The position numbers and the translations under genes are program-made. A DNA stretch of 7,473 nt from Alphaproteobacteria bacterium (lineage in GTDB: Bacteria; Pseudomonadota; Alphaproteobacteria; UBA9219): the NCBI GenBank assembly GCA_028865155.1, contig JAGWKW010000058.1, positions 1 through 7,473 on the forward strand, read 5' to 3'. The notes under the pieces were generated by a model. It ran no database searches and was not told where the DNA came from. It saw only the letters and a program-made list of their open reading frames with translations. The stretch's first letter is position 1; each line of letters opens with the position of its first letter. Below, piece by piece: positions 1-5,475 of this stretch.

Positions 1-325
1 GGCCAAGGCCGCGTCCGGCGCTCTGGAAACCACGCCGATGGTTCGCGTCGTCAATCTGGCGCGCGCACTCGACGACCTGCGCGAAGCCGGTTACTGGTGC
101 ATCGGCCTCGCCGAACAAGGAAAAAAGGATCTGGGCGCGCTCGACCTGACAGGACGCACGGCGCTTATCCTTGGCAATGAAGGCGAAGGCTTGCGCCATC
201 TGACGCGGCAGAAATGCGACGAACTCGCGCGCCTGCCGACGGGCGGGCCTATCGGCAGTCTCAATGTCTCGAACGCGGCGGCGGTCGCGCTTTACGAAGC
301 GCGGCGGCAGACGAAGAAAAGCTAA
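1..325 (+). CDS. rlmB: 23S rRNA (guanosine-2'-O-)-methyltransferase RlmB, SpoU/TrmH family, 3' end only
   Basis: The gene enters from the left edge; the frame begins at base 2 and the last 107 codons are present, ending in TAA. This is the SPOUT methyltransferase domain, which moves a methyl group from S-adenosylmethionine to a ribose 2'-OH of rRNA. The piece opens with KAASGALE, the family's motif 1 region. Motif 2 is LILGNEGEGL (visible residues 55-64), and motif 3 is PIGSLNVSNAAAVALYE (83-99); together these form the trefoil-knot cofactor site. RlmB, which modifies G2251 of 23S rRNA, is the best match to this pattern. Related TrmH-type enzymes share the motifs and cannot be excluded without the missing N-terminal substrate-binding domain. 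The stop overlaps that of the convergent gene on the other strand. Family membership is near certain; the exact target is inferred. Confidence 0.85.
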   Translation, partial: AKAASGALETTPMVRVVNLARALDDLREAGYWCIGLAEQGKKDLGALDLTGRTALILGNEGEGLRHLTRQKCDELARLPTGGPIGSLNVSNAAAVALYEARRQTKKS

Positions 326-879
326 GGCGCGGACGGGACGCCCCAGAGAATGCAATCTGCCTGATTCGGCCTGTAGGAAGAATAAACTTCTTCCCTGCCG
401 ATTCTTGCAGCACCGGTCATCGCATCTTTATAAGGGAAAGTGATCCTGAAGAAGCCCGGATTCTTCGTGGCTTTGACTTCATATTCTTTGCCGCCGAGAC
501 CATAGGTTTCGTAGGAAAATACGCTACCACGGAACCAGCACGCGTCCTGAACCTGACCGACAACGTTCTGCGGAACAATCTCCGGGTCGAGATTGGGCTT
601 AACGAGATATTTCGTCCCGAAACCGATGAGCAAAGCTGCCACGGCCCCCTTGAACGCGCCGCGCGTCATTTCCGAAAAAGACTTTTTGACGATTCCATTG
701 CCGACACCAAGCGATGCCCCGGCTGCAAAAAACCAGAGCGGCGCGGCGAAATAAGGCGAAAAGCAAACCGAAGACGCAGCCGCCGCAGGAACGAAAAACC
801 CCGTCGCCCACAACGCCCCTTTATAGCGCGCGTAAAATCCGCGTTTCGCTTCTTCCATATCGGCGCGTATATCACTCAC
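322..879 (-). CDS. Hypothetical membrane protein, 185 aa
   Basis: I do not recognise this protein. The frame stays open back to a TTG at 912, but the GTG at 879 is preferred because AGGA lies 7 bases upstream of it, while the TTG has no ribosome binding site; a later ATG at 858 is also possible. From the GTG, the protein has a charged N-terminus (residues 1-20), hydrophobic stretches at about 21-38, 42-63 and 76-93, then a soluble C-terminal half of about 90 residues rich in Tyr, Phe and Gly. I infer an inner-membrane protein with two or three helices and a folded tail. The tail contains three cysteine or tryptophan landmarks (C114-W115, C176, W179) but no motif I can name. It follows the 103-aa gene on the same strand by 51 bp, and its TAG overlaps the rlmB stop. 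Existence is likely; function is unknown. Confidence 0.65.
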   Translation of the reverse strand: MSDIRADMEEAKRGFYARYKGALWATGFFVPAAAASSVCFSPYFAAPLWFFAAGASLGVGNGIVKKSFSEMTRGAFKGAVAALLIGFGTKYLVKPNLDPEIVPQNVVGQVQDACWFRGSVFSYETYGLGGKEYEVKATKNPGFFRITFPYKDAMTGAARIGREEVYSSYRPNQADCILWGVPSAP

Positions 880-886
880 CGCAAAA

Positions 887-891
887 TCCTT
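887..891 (-). promoter_or_regulatory. Ribosome binding site deciding the GTG start of the 185-aa gene
   Basis: On the minus strand this reads AAGGA, with AGGA 7 bases before the GTG at 879. It argues against the longer TTG start at 912, which has no purine-rich site in front of it. Confidence 0.55.
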
Positions 892-908
892 TTCCCAAGA
901 AAATTTCT

Positions 909-939
909 GCAAAACCGTTTGCTAGTTGCCTTATGGCAA
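909..939 (-). terminator. Two small tandem hairpins at the 3' end of the 103-aa gene (weak terminator or mRNA 3' structure)
   Basis: There are two short perfect inverted repeats: TTGCC (926-930) with GGCAA (935-939) around a 4-base loop that contains the TAA stop, and GCAAA (909-913) with TTTGC (918-922). On the minus strand no uninterrupted U tract follows directly, so a classical intrinsic terminator is not shown. They could slow or partly end transcription between the two unrecognised genes. Confidence 0.25.
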
Positions 940-1242
940 GGGCTGCCCTTTCCTCATGACCGTTCCCTGCAACGGGCGCGAAACTAGCGTCTGATTTCTA
1001 CCGCCTTCCTTTCGATCGACGACGACCTCATCGCCATGGCGAAACCTAACGCCTCGGCTTGTAGTACATATGGCCTGAGCAGTCTGCTCAAGAACGTCAG
1101 GAGATGCTCTTCCCTTTAGAACCATAAGTTCCCTGCTTACATCTTTCATCTGCAGGGGAATATTGAAGATACGCTGAACCCAAGAGAGTCGATCAATGCG
1201 ATAGGTCACAGGAAAAATATCGTTTATGCTGCTGTCGCACAT
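931..1242 (-). CDS. Hypothetical basic protein, 103 aa
   Basis: I do not recognise this protein. The proposed start is the ATG at 1242, which has GGGGGA six bases upstream; the stop is TAA at 931-933. The same frame is open much further upstream, but only as an out-of-frame shadow inside xerC, so that extension is not credible. The protein is soluble, without membrane segments or a signal peptide. Its C-terminal half is rich in Arg, Lys and Val (for example GVRFRHGDEVVVDRKEGG) and looks like a short beta-rich segment. Only two cysteines occur (C2 and C49). Base composition is visibly less GC-rich than xerC or talC next door. It lies 92 bp downstream of xerC on the same strand, so it may share that transcript or use its own promoter. 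Confidence is moderate because no family supports it. Confidence 0.5.
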   Translation of the reverse strand: MCDSSINDIFPVTYRIDRLSWVQRIFNIPLQMKDVSRELMVLKGRASPDVLEQTAQAICTTSRGVRFRHGDEVVVDRKEGGRNQTLVSRPLQGTVMRKGQPLP

Positions 1243-1279
1243 AATGAGTCCCCCAATAATCCCAAAAAACTGGTAGATA

Positions 1280-1309
1280 TTTCTAGTCAGAAAGCTGCTT
1301 TTCCGGCAA
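1280..1309 (-). promoter_or_regulatory. Weak candidate promoter for the 103-aa gene
   Basis: In the AT-rich 92-bp gap after xerC, the minus strand shows TTGCCG (1304-1309) and TAGAAA (1280-1285) with an 18-base spacer. Each box matches the sigma-70 consensus only in part. The gap also holds a 10-base palindrome, TTGCATGCAA (1322-1331), just past the xerC stop. Suggestive only. Confidence 0.25.
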
Positions 1310-1334
1310 GTACGATAATAGTTGCATGCAATAA

Positions 1335-2279
1335 TTAATGCTCCTTCGCCCGGGGATGAGTGGCGCGGTAAACGCTCGATAACTGCTGGGCATCGACCTG
1401 CGTATAAAGCTGGGTCGTGGACAGCGAACTGTGGCCGAGAAGCTCCTGCAAACTGCGCAAATCCGCGCCATCGGCCAGCAGATGCGTCGCGAAACTGTGG
1501 CGCAGCGCATGCGGCGTGACATTGTCGGGCAAGCCCAGCTGGCGGCGCAGGGCGCGCAAAGCGCGCTGCGCGACGGCGGGATTCAACACCTCGCCGCGCG
1601 CGCCGACGAAAACGGCATCTTTGTCCTTGAGCGCATAGGGACAGGCCGCAAGATAGGCTTCGACCGCCGCGCGAATGGCGGGCAGGATCGGCACGCTGCG
1701 CTGCTTGTTGCCTTTGCCGGTCACGGTAACGCGGTCGCCGCGCAAAAGCTCGCCGCGCGTCAGGCCCAGCGCCTCGCCCAACCGCAGCCCTGCCCCATAT
1801 AAAAGCGTGAACAACGCCGCATCGCGCAACCCGATCCATTCGTCCTGCGCCGCACCGGCAGCGCCCGCGACAATATCCTGCGCCTGCGCCTCGGTAACAG
1901 GACGCGGCAACCGCCGCGCGGTTTTGGGAAGCTTGAGCGCGTCGATGGCAGGGTTGTGCATCTGTCCGCTGCGGTCGAGCCAATGGAAGAAATTCCGCAC
2001 GCCCGCGACAGCCCGCGCGCGCGATGCCGCGCCGATATTTTCCGCCGCGTTATGGGCAAGCCAGGCGCGGAAATCGGCCAGACTTACATCCGCCAGCGCA
2101 GACAGTTTCAACTGCCGCGCGCGATGCGCGACCAGAAAACGGAACAGGTTTTGCAGATCGAGCCCGTAAGCCGCGACGGTTTTATCGGCAACGCGCTTTT
2201 CGTTTTGCAGCCAGTCGCGCCACCGCGCGGCCGCATCGATCAGATCGTCGGCAAGGGGAAGCTGGCCGGCGTCATTCAC
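1335..2279 (-). CDS. xerC: Site-specific tyrosine recombinase XerC
   Basis: This is a 314-aa tyrosine recombinase, the usual Xer length. It resolves chromosome dimers at dif together with XerD and the septal translocase FtsK. The N-terminal SAM-like core-binding domain covers about 13-103 and the catalytic domain about 125-305. All catalytic residues are visible: R166 (GAGLRLGEAL), K189 (VTGKGNKQR), H257 and R260 (HALRHSFATHLL), H283 (LGHSSLSTTQ) and the nucleophile Y292 (LYTQV). It has no phage-integrase-style extension and sits between housekeeping genes, so a chromosomal Xer role fits better than an integrase. XerC is preferred over XerD on overall feel, not on a diagnostic residue. Translation starts at GTG, three bases after the talC stop, with no strong ribosome site, which suggests translational coupling to talC. 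Confidence 0.87.
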   Translation of the reverse strand: MNDAGQLPLADDLIDAAARWRDWLQNEKRVADKTVAAYGLDLQNLFRFLVAHRARQLKLSALADVSLADFRAWLAHNAAENIGAASRARAVAGVRNFFHWLDRSGQMHNPAIDALKLPKTARRLPRPVTEAQAQDIVAGAAGAAQDEWIGLRDAALFTLLYGAGLRLGEALGLTRGELLRGDRVTVTGKGNKQRSVPILPAIRAAVEAYLAACPYALKDKDAVFVGARGEVLNPAVAQRALRALRRQLGLPDNVTPHALRHSFATHLLADGADLRSLQELLGHSSLSTTQLYTQVDAQQLSSVYRATHPRAKEH

Positions 2280-2282
2280 GGC

Positions 2283-2957
2283 TTACGCAGCTTTGCTTGG
2301 CAAAATCTTCTGCCCGCATTTCTGCCAGTCGGCGACGAAGGCCGCCAACCCTTTATCGGTCAGCGGATGAGCGAAAAGCTGCTTGATGATGCTGGGCGGA
2401 ATGGTCGCGACGTGCGAGCCCATCAACGCCGCCTGCACGACATGCTGCGGATGGCGCACCGATGCCGTCAGGACTTCGGTCTTGAATTCGGGATATTGCG
2501 CATAGATCTGGCAGATGTCAGCAATAAGCTGCATGCCGTTTTCGCCGATGTCATCCAGACGACCGACGAAAGGCGACACGAAAGTCGCGCCCGCCTTGGC
2601 GGCCAGAATGGCCTGCGCCGGCGAAAAGCACAGCGTGACATTGACCATCGTGCCCTGCCCCGACAGATGCTTGCAGACCTTGAGGCCCGCAGGCGTCAAC
2701 GGAACCTTGACCGCGACATTTTTCGCCAGCTTGGCGAGATAGAGGCCTTCCTCCAGCATGGTCTCGTAATCGGTCGCAGCCACTTCGGCGCTGACCGGAC
2801 CTTCGACGGTTTTGCAGATGTCCTTGATAAGCTCGACGAAATTCGCCGCACCCGACTTGGCGACCAGCGACGGGTTGGTCGTCACCCCGTCCAGAAGGCC
2901 GGTTGCGGCAAGCTCTTTGATTTCTGTCAGATCGGCGGTATCAACGAAGAACTTCAC
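2283..2957 (-). CDS. tal: TalC-type transaldolase / fructose-6-phosphate aldolase family protein
   Basis: This 224-aa single-domain (beta/alpha)8 barrel belongs to the small transaldolase subfamily (Fsa/TalC/MipB) of the non-oxidative pentose phosphate pathway in the cytoplasm. Landmarks are the start [18 protein letters not shown] (24-31), the Schiff-base lysine K84 in VAVKVPLT, and [13 protein letters not shown] (126-138). E. coli FsaA has a tyrosine (Y131) in the last motif, where true transaldolases have phenylalanine; here it is F130, so I infer transaldolase rather than fructose-6-phosphate aldolase activity, though databases often label such proteins fsa. The start is GTG, set by AGGAG seven bases upstream and by matching the family's N-terminus exactly. 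It is first in the minus-strand series with xerC directly behind, and divergent from priA. Confidence 0.9.
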   Translation of the reverse strand: MKFFVDTADLTEIKELAATGLLDGVTTNPSLVAKSGAANFVELIKDICKTVEGPVSAEVAATDYETMLEEGLYLAKLAKNVAVKVPLTPAGLKVCKHLSGQGTMVNVTLCFSPAQAILAAKAGATFVSPFVGRLDDIGENGMQLIADICQIYAQYPEFKTEVLTASVRHPQHVVQAALMGSHVATIPPSIIKQLFAHPLTDKGLAAFVADWQKCGQKILPSKAA

Positions 2958-2999
2958 GGTACATCTCCTGCAATGAAAATAACGGCGTTCTTATAGCCC
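2958..2999. promoter_or_regulatory. Short divergent talC/priA intergenic region
   Basis: These 42 bases separate two divergent starts. An AT core near 2990-2997 reads TATAAG on the minus strand and TATAGC on the plus strand, so both genes could use overlapping -10 elements here. No good -35 box is visible for either, and the talC -35 would fall inside the first priA codons. The priA ATG has no Shine-Dalgarno sequence. Confidence 0.3.
2965..2969 (-). promoter_or_regulatory. Ribosome binding site deciding the GTG start of talC/fsa
   Basis: The minus strand reads AGGAG, seven bases before the GTG at 2957. This is the strongest Shine-Dalgarno match among the genes in the window and fixes a non-ATG start. 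Confidence 0.75.
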
Positions 3000-4994
3000 A
3001 TGCCCCCTGCTTCCGCCACCCCCCAAACCTTGCGCGTTTTGCTGCCCGCGCCGCTGTCGGAAGCGTACGATTACCTGCCGCCGGACGGGCTTATGCCGCC
3101 TCCCGGTGCCTATGTCGAAGTCCCGTTCGGCGGACGCAAAATGATCGGCGTGGTCTGGGGCAAAGGCAAAGGCGGCGTCGCGCCCGAAAAGCTTAAACAT
3201 ATCGTCCGGATGCTCGACCTGCCCCCGGTTCCCGAAGCCAGCCGCGCCTTCGTCGACTGGGTCGCTCAATACACGCTGACGCCGACCGGTTCGGTGCTGA
3301 AAACGGTGTTCGGCAGCGCAAAGCTGATCGAACCCAAGAAAAAAGACGTCCCCATCAACCCCAGCTTCGATCCCGATCATCTTCGCCCGAAACTCAACGA
3401 AGGCCAGAAGAAAGCCGCACAACTTCTTGTCGATAAAGTCAAAAGTGCATCTTATAGCGCGACATTGCTCGACGGCGTGACGGGATCGGGAAAAACGGAA
3501 GTTTTCTGCGAATCAGTGGCCGAAACCCTCCGTTTAGGTCGGCAAGCGCTGGTTTTGCTGCCCGAAATCGCGATGACGGCGGCTTTGATCGACCGATTCG
3601 CCGCCCGTTTCGGTTCAAGGCCGGTCGAATGGCATTCGGGCCTCGGCGACAAGCAACGCCGCCTGAACTGGCGCGCAATTACAACCGGAAAGGCGCAATT
3701 CATCCTCGGCGCGCGTTCGGCCCTGTTCCTGCCCTATCCCGATCTCGGCCTCATCGTGGTGGATGAAGAACATGAAGCGGCCTACAAGCAGGAAGAAGGC
3801 GTGATCTATCACGGGCGCGACATGGCGGTCGCGCGCGCCCATATCGGCGAAATCCCGGTCGTTCTTTCCAGCGCAACGCCGTCGCTCGAAACGCTTTATA
3901 ATGTGAAACAGGGCAAATACGGCCACGCCATGCTGCGCGAGCGTTTCGGCGGCGCGCAAATGCCGAAGATCGAACTTGTCGATCTGCGCAAATACAAACT
4001 GACGGCCAAGGAATTCATCAGCCCGCCTTTGTTCGAAGCGTTGCAGCACACCATCGCCGAAGGCCAGCAGGCGATGCTGTTTTTGAACCGGCGCGGCTAT
4101 GCGCCGCTGACCCTGTGCCGCGCCTGCGGCCACCGGATGCAATGCCCGCAATGCACATCGTGGCTGACCGAGCATAAAAGATCGAACCAGCTGCACTGCC
4201 ATCACTGCGGCTATGCGATGCGCCTGCCCGACAAATGCCCATCCTGCCGGGCCGAAGACCGCTTCGCCGCCTGCGGCCCCGGCGTCGAACGCATAGCCGA
4301 GGAAATCCATACGCGTTTACCGTCCGCCCGTTTCGCGATCATGGCCAGCGACACGCTCGACAATCCCGAAGCCGCGCGCGAGCTGGTCGGGAAAATGGAA
4401 CGGCGCGAGCTCGATATTCTGATCGGCACGCAGATCATGGCCAAGGGCTATCACTTCCCGCGCCTGACTTTGGTCGGCGTCGTCGATGGCGATTTGGGGT
4501 TAGCAGGCGGCGACCCGCGCGCGTCCGAACGCACCTTCCAGCTTCTGCAACAAATGGCGGGGCGCAGCGGGCGCGGCGCGGACGCGGGCCATGTTTTGCT
4601 GCAAACGACAGCGCCCGACCATCCAGTCATGAAAGCCATCGTCAAAACCGACCGCGACGCCTTCATGGAAGCCGAATTGCGCGAGCGCGAAGCCTACCGC
4701 CTACCGCCCTTCTGGCGTCTGGCCAGCCTGACCGTGTCGGGCGAAAACCTGAACGCCGTCATCAAAGCCGCGCAAATGATTGCCGACAGCGCGCCGCAAA
4801 ATGAACAATTGAGAATCCTCGGCCCCGCGCCCGCGCCTTATGCGATGCTGCGCGGCAAGCACCGTTACCGCCTGATGGCGCAGGCGCCGCGTACGGTTAA
4901 TTTGTCGGCTGTGCTTAGGAAATGGCTCGCGACCGTCTCGCTGCCGCGCAATTTACGGCTTCTGATCGACGTCGACCCCTACAGTTTTCTCTAG
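3000..4994 (+). CDS. priA: Primosomal protein N' (replication restart helicase PriA)
   Basis: PriA is a 3'-5' superfamily 2 DNA helicase that binds stalled or collapsed replication forks and reloads the replisome. The protein has 664 residues. The N-terminal 3'-end-binding domain spans about 11-105 (VLLPAPLSEAYDYLPP). Walker A is GVTGSGKT (159-166), Walker B is DEEH (255-258), and the arginine-finger motif VI is QQMAGRSGR (517-525). Eight cysteines at 373, 376, 382, 385, 400, 403, 413 and 416 form the paired zinc sites. The C-terminal domain ends normally at YSFL. E. coli PriA has 732 residues and a winged-helix domain at about 106-175; here only about 30 residues lie between the first domain and LNEGQ at the helicase start, so that domain appears missing. 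The ATG start has no ribosome site in front but keeps the complete first domain. Confidence 0.95.
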   Translation: MPPASATPQTLRVLLPAPLSEAYDYLPPDGLMPPPGAYVEVPFGGRKMIGVVWGKGKGGVAPEKLKHIVRMLDLPPVPEASRAFVDWVAQYTLTPTGSVLKTVFGSAKLIEPKKKDVPINPSFDPDHLRPKLNEGQKKAAQLLVDKVKSASYSATLLDGVTGSGKTEVFCESVAETLRLGRQALVLLPEIAMTAALIDRFAARFGSRPVEWHSGLGDKQRRLNWRAITTGKAQFILGARSALFLPYPDLGLIVVDEEHEAAYKQEEGVIYHGRDMAVARAHIGEIPVVLSSATPSLETLYNVKQGKYGHAMLRERFGGAQMPKIELVDLRKYKLTAKEFISPPLFEALQHTIAEGQQAMLFLNRRGYAPLTLCRACGHRMQCPQCTSWLTEHKRSNQLHCHHCGYAMRLPDKCPSCRAEDRFAACGPGVERIAEEIHTRLPSARFAIMASDTLDNPEAARELVGKMERRELDILIGTQIMAKGYHFPRLTLVGVVDGDLGLAGGDPRASERTFQLLQQMAGRSGRGADAGHVLLQTTAPDHPVMKAIVKTDRDAFMEAELREREAYRLPPFWRLASLTVSGENLNAVIKAAQMIADSAPQNEQLRILGPAPAPYAMLRGKHRYRLMAQAPRTVNLSAVLRKWLATVSLPRNLRLLIDVDPYSFL

Positions 4995-5044
4995 AAACTT
5001 GCCTATTTGTGGCGATTTCCTACCCCTTAGGGGAAACGGAATTA

Positions 5045-5096
5045 CTTTCATGTTTTTTCTCGAAAAAATGCAGACAAAAAGTTTTTTGCTTTCATG
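5045..5096 (+). repeat. Pair of 8-bp direct repeats in the AT-rich gap after priA
   Basis: CTTTCATG occurs at 5045-5052 and again at 5089-5096, start to start 44 bases (about four helical turns), inside a 193-bp non-coding stretch (4995-5187) much richer in A and T than its surroundings. Between the copies are A and T runs forming weak AT hairpins (TTTTTT with AAAAAA at 5053-5068). The spacing would place both copies on one DNA face, as for a dimeric regulator, but an 8-base repeat in AT-rich DNA may be chance. Confidence 0.3.
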
Positions 5097-5104
5097 ATTT
5101 GTCA

Positions 5105-5119
5105 TTAAGGTTGGTTTAG
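5105..5119 (+). promoter_or_regulatory. Possible CtrA-like site, one mismatch
   Basis: The sequence reads TTAA, seven bases, then TTAG. The alphaproteobacterial cell-cycle regulator CtrA binds TTAA-N7-TTAA, so this differs by one base. It lies about 70 bp upstream of the small gene at 5188. A one-mismatch hit in AT-rich DNA is weak evidence. Confidence 0.2.
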
Positions 5120-5122
5120 GAA

Positions 5123-5239
5123 ATGAACGATAGAAATAACGGCAGAAGAACCAGGCCGGAAGAAAATAGAAAAAAGGAATCAGTAACGTGTTGGTTGAAG
5201 TTTCGCCCTCTACTTATCTCGCCCTTTGCGGCCTCGTGA
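5123..5239 (+). CDS. Possible short upstream reading frame, 38 aa
   Basis: An ATG at 5123 opens a frame of 38 codons ending in TGA at 5237-5239, overlapping the start of the 69-aa gene in another frame. The first 20 residues are strongly charged (MNDRNNGRRTRPEENRKKE) and the rest is hydrophobic because it reads the next gene out of frame. The only AGGA before the ATG is one base away, too close for good initiation. It could be a leader peptide, the N-terminus of a frameshifted 91-aa product, the remnant of a gene broken by a single-base loss, or nothing. I keep it only because of the slippery sequence inside it. Confidence 0.2.
   Translation: MNDRNNGRRTRPEENRKKESVTCWLKFRPLLISPFAAS
5170..5176 (+). 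other. Slippery heptamer AAAAAAG in -1 frameshift phase
   Basis: Relative to the frame that starts at 5123, the bases divide as A AAA AAG, the same sequence and phase as the -1 frameshift site of E. coli dnaX. After a -1 shift the reading continues GGA ATC AGT AAC and enters the 69-aa gene in frame, giving a 91-aa product. The same bases form the Shine-Dalgarno sequence of the GTG at 5188 (AGGA, nine bases upstream), which is the simpler explanation. Confidence 0.2.
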
Positions 5240-5397
5240 GCGATGCGTTACAGCATCCGAGCGACGCGACCCCTATTCTGGTTCGCGCGGCAAAGGAGCT
5301 GGGCGGCGCGTGCGCGGGCGGTATGATCCCGTCCGAATTACTCGAACAGCCGGAGCATCTCGAAAATCTCCGTGCCGCGGGTTACGCGGGCCGCTAA
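5188..5397 (+). CDS. Small hypothetical protein, 69 aa
   Basis: I do not recognise this protein. The start is GTG at 5188 with AGGA nine bases upstream; a TAG in frame at 5167 rules out a much longer version without frameshifting. The product is small and soluble, probably mostly helical: SPSTYLALCGLVSDALQ (6-22), TPILVRAAKELGGACAGG (28-45) and SELLEQPEHLENLRAAGY (49-66). Cysteines at 14 and 42 are too few for an obvious metal site. The coding base composition returns to the GC-rich pattern of the neighbours, unlike the AT-rich leader, which supports a real gene. It stands alone between priA and the convergent znuB, with a hairpin directly after it. A role cannot be inferred. Confidence 0.6.
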   Translation: MLVEVSPSTYLALCGLVSDALQHPSDATPILVRAAKELGGACAGGMIPSELLEQPEHLENLRAAGYAGR

Positions 5398-5417
5398 TCA
5401 TTCAAAATAAAATAAAT

Positions 5418-5474
5418 CCGGCGATTCACGCTTCTGATTAAAACGCGGAGCGTTCCAATCAGAAACGATCGCGG
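5418..5474. terminator. Strong hairpin between convergent genes, probable bidirectional terminator
   Basis: TTCTGATT (5432-5439) and AATCAGAA (5457-5464) are perfect inverted repeats. Inside them AACGC (5442-5446) pairs with GCGTT (5450-5454) around the loop GGA, with a 2x2 mismatch between the two stems. Outside them GCGAT (5421-5425) pairs with ATCGC (5468-5472). The element sits exactly between the stop of the 69-aa gene and the stop of znuB. Neither strand has a clean U tract directly after the stem, though the minus-strand transcript becomes U-rich further on (TTTATTTTATTTTG), so it may act as a 3'-end stabiliser or a weak terminator for both genes. Confidence 0.6.
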
Positions 5475-5475
5475 A

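Noticed and set aside
214..987. 257-codon plus-strand frame after rlmB
   Set aside because: It starts inside rlmB in another frame, is very Arg-rich, and opposes the better supported 185-aa gene.
1322..1331. TTGCATGCAA palindrome after xerC as a dif or attachment site
   Set aside because: It is only 10 bases long and lacks the 28-bp two-arm layout of dif; no integrated element lies nearby.
1243..1983. A 350-codon minus-strand frame that would extend the 103-aa gene far upstream
   Set aside because: This part overlaps xerC on the same strand in another frame and gives an Arg/Ala/Cys-rich sequence typical of a shadow; xerC has all its catalytic residues.
1335..2279. XerC-like recombinase as evidence for a mobile element
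   Set aside because: It has standard Xer length and motifs, is coupled to a metabolic gene, and lacks flanking repeats or cargo.
1956..2996. 346-codon plus-strand frame across xerC and talC
   Set aside because: It is antisense to two well-supported genes and resembles no protein family.
5016..5058. CCCC/GGGG hairpin (5023-5033) and later T6 run as a priA terminator
   Set aside because: The stem has only four pairs with a 3-base loop, and the T run starts about 20 bases later, too far for an intrinsic terminator.
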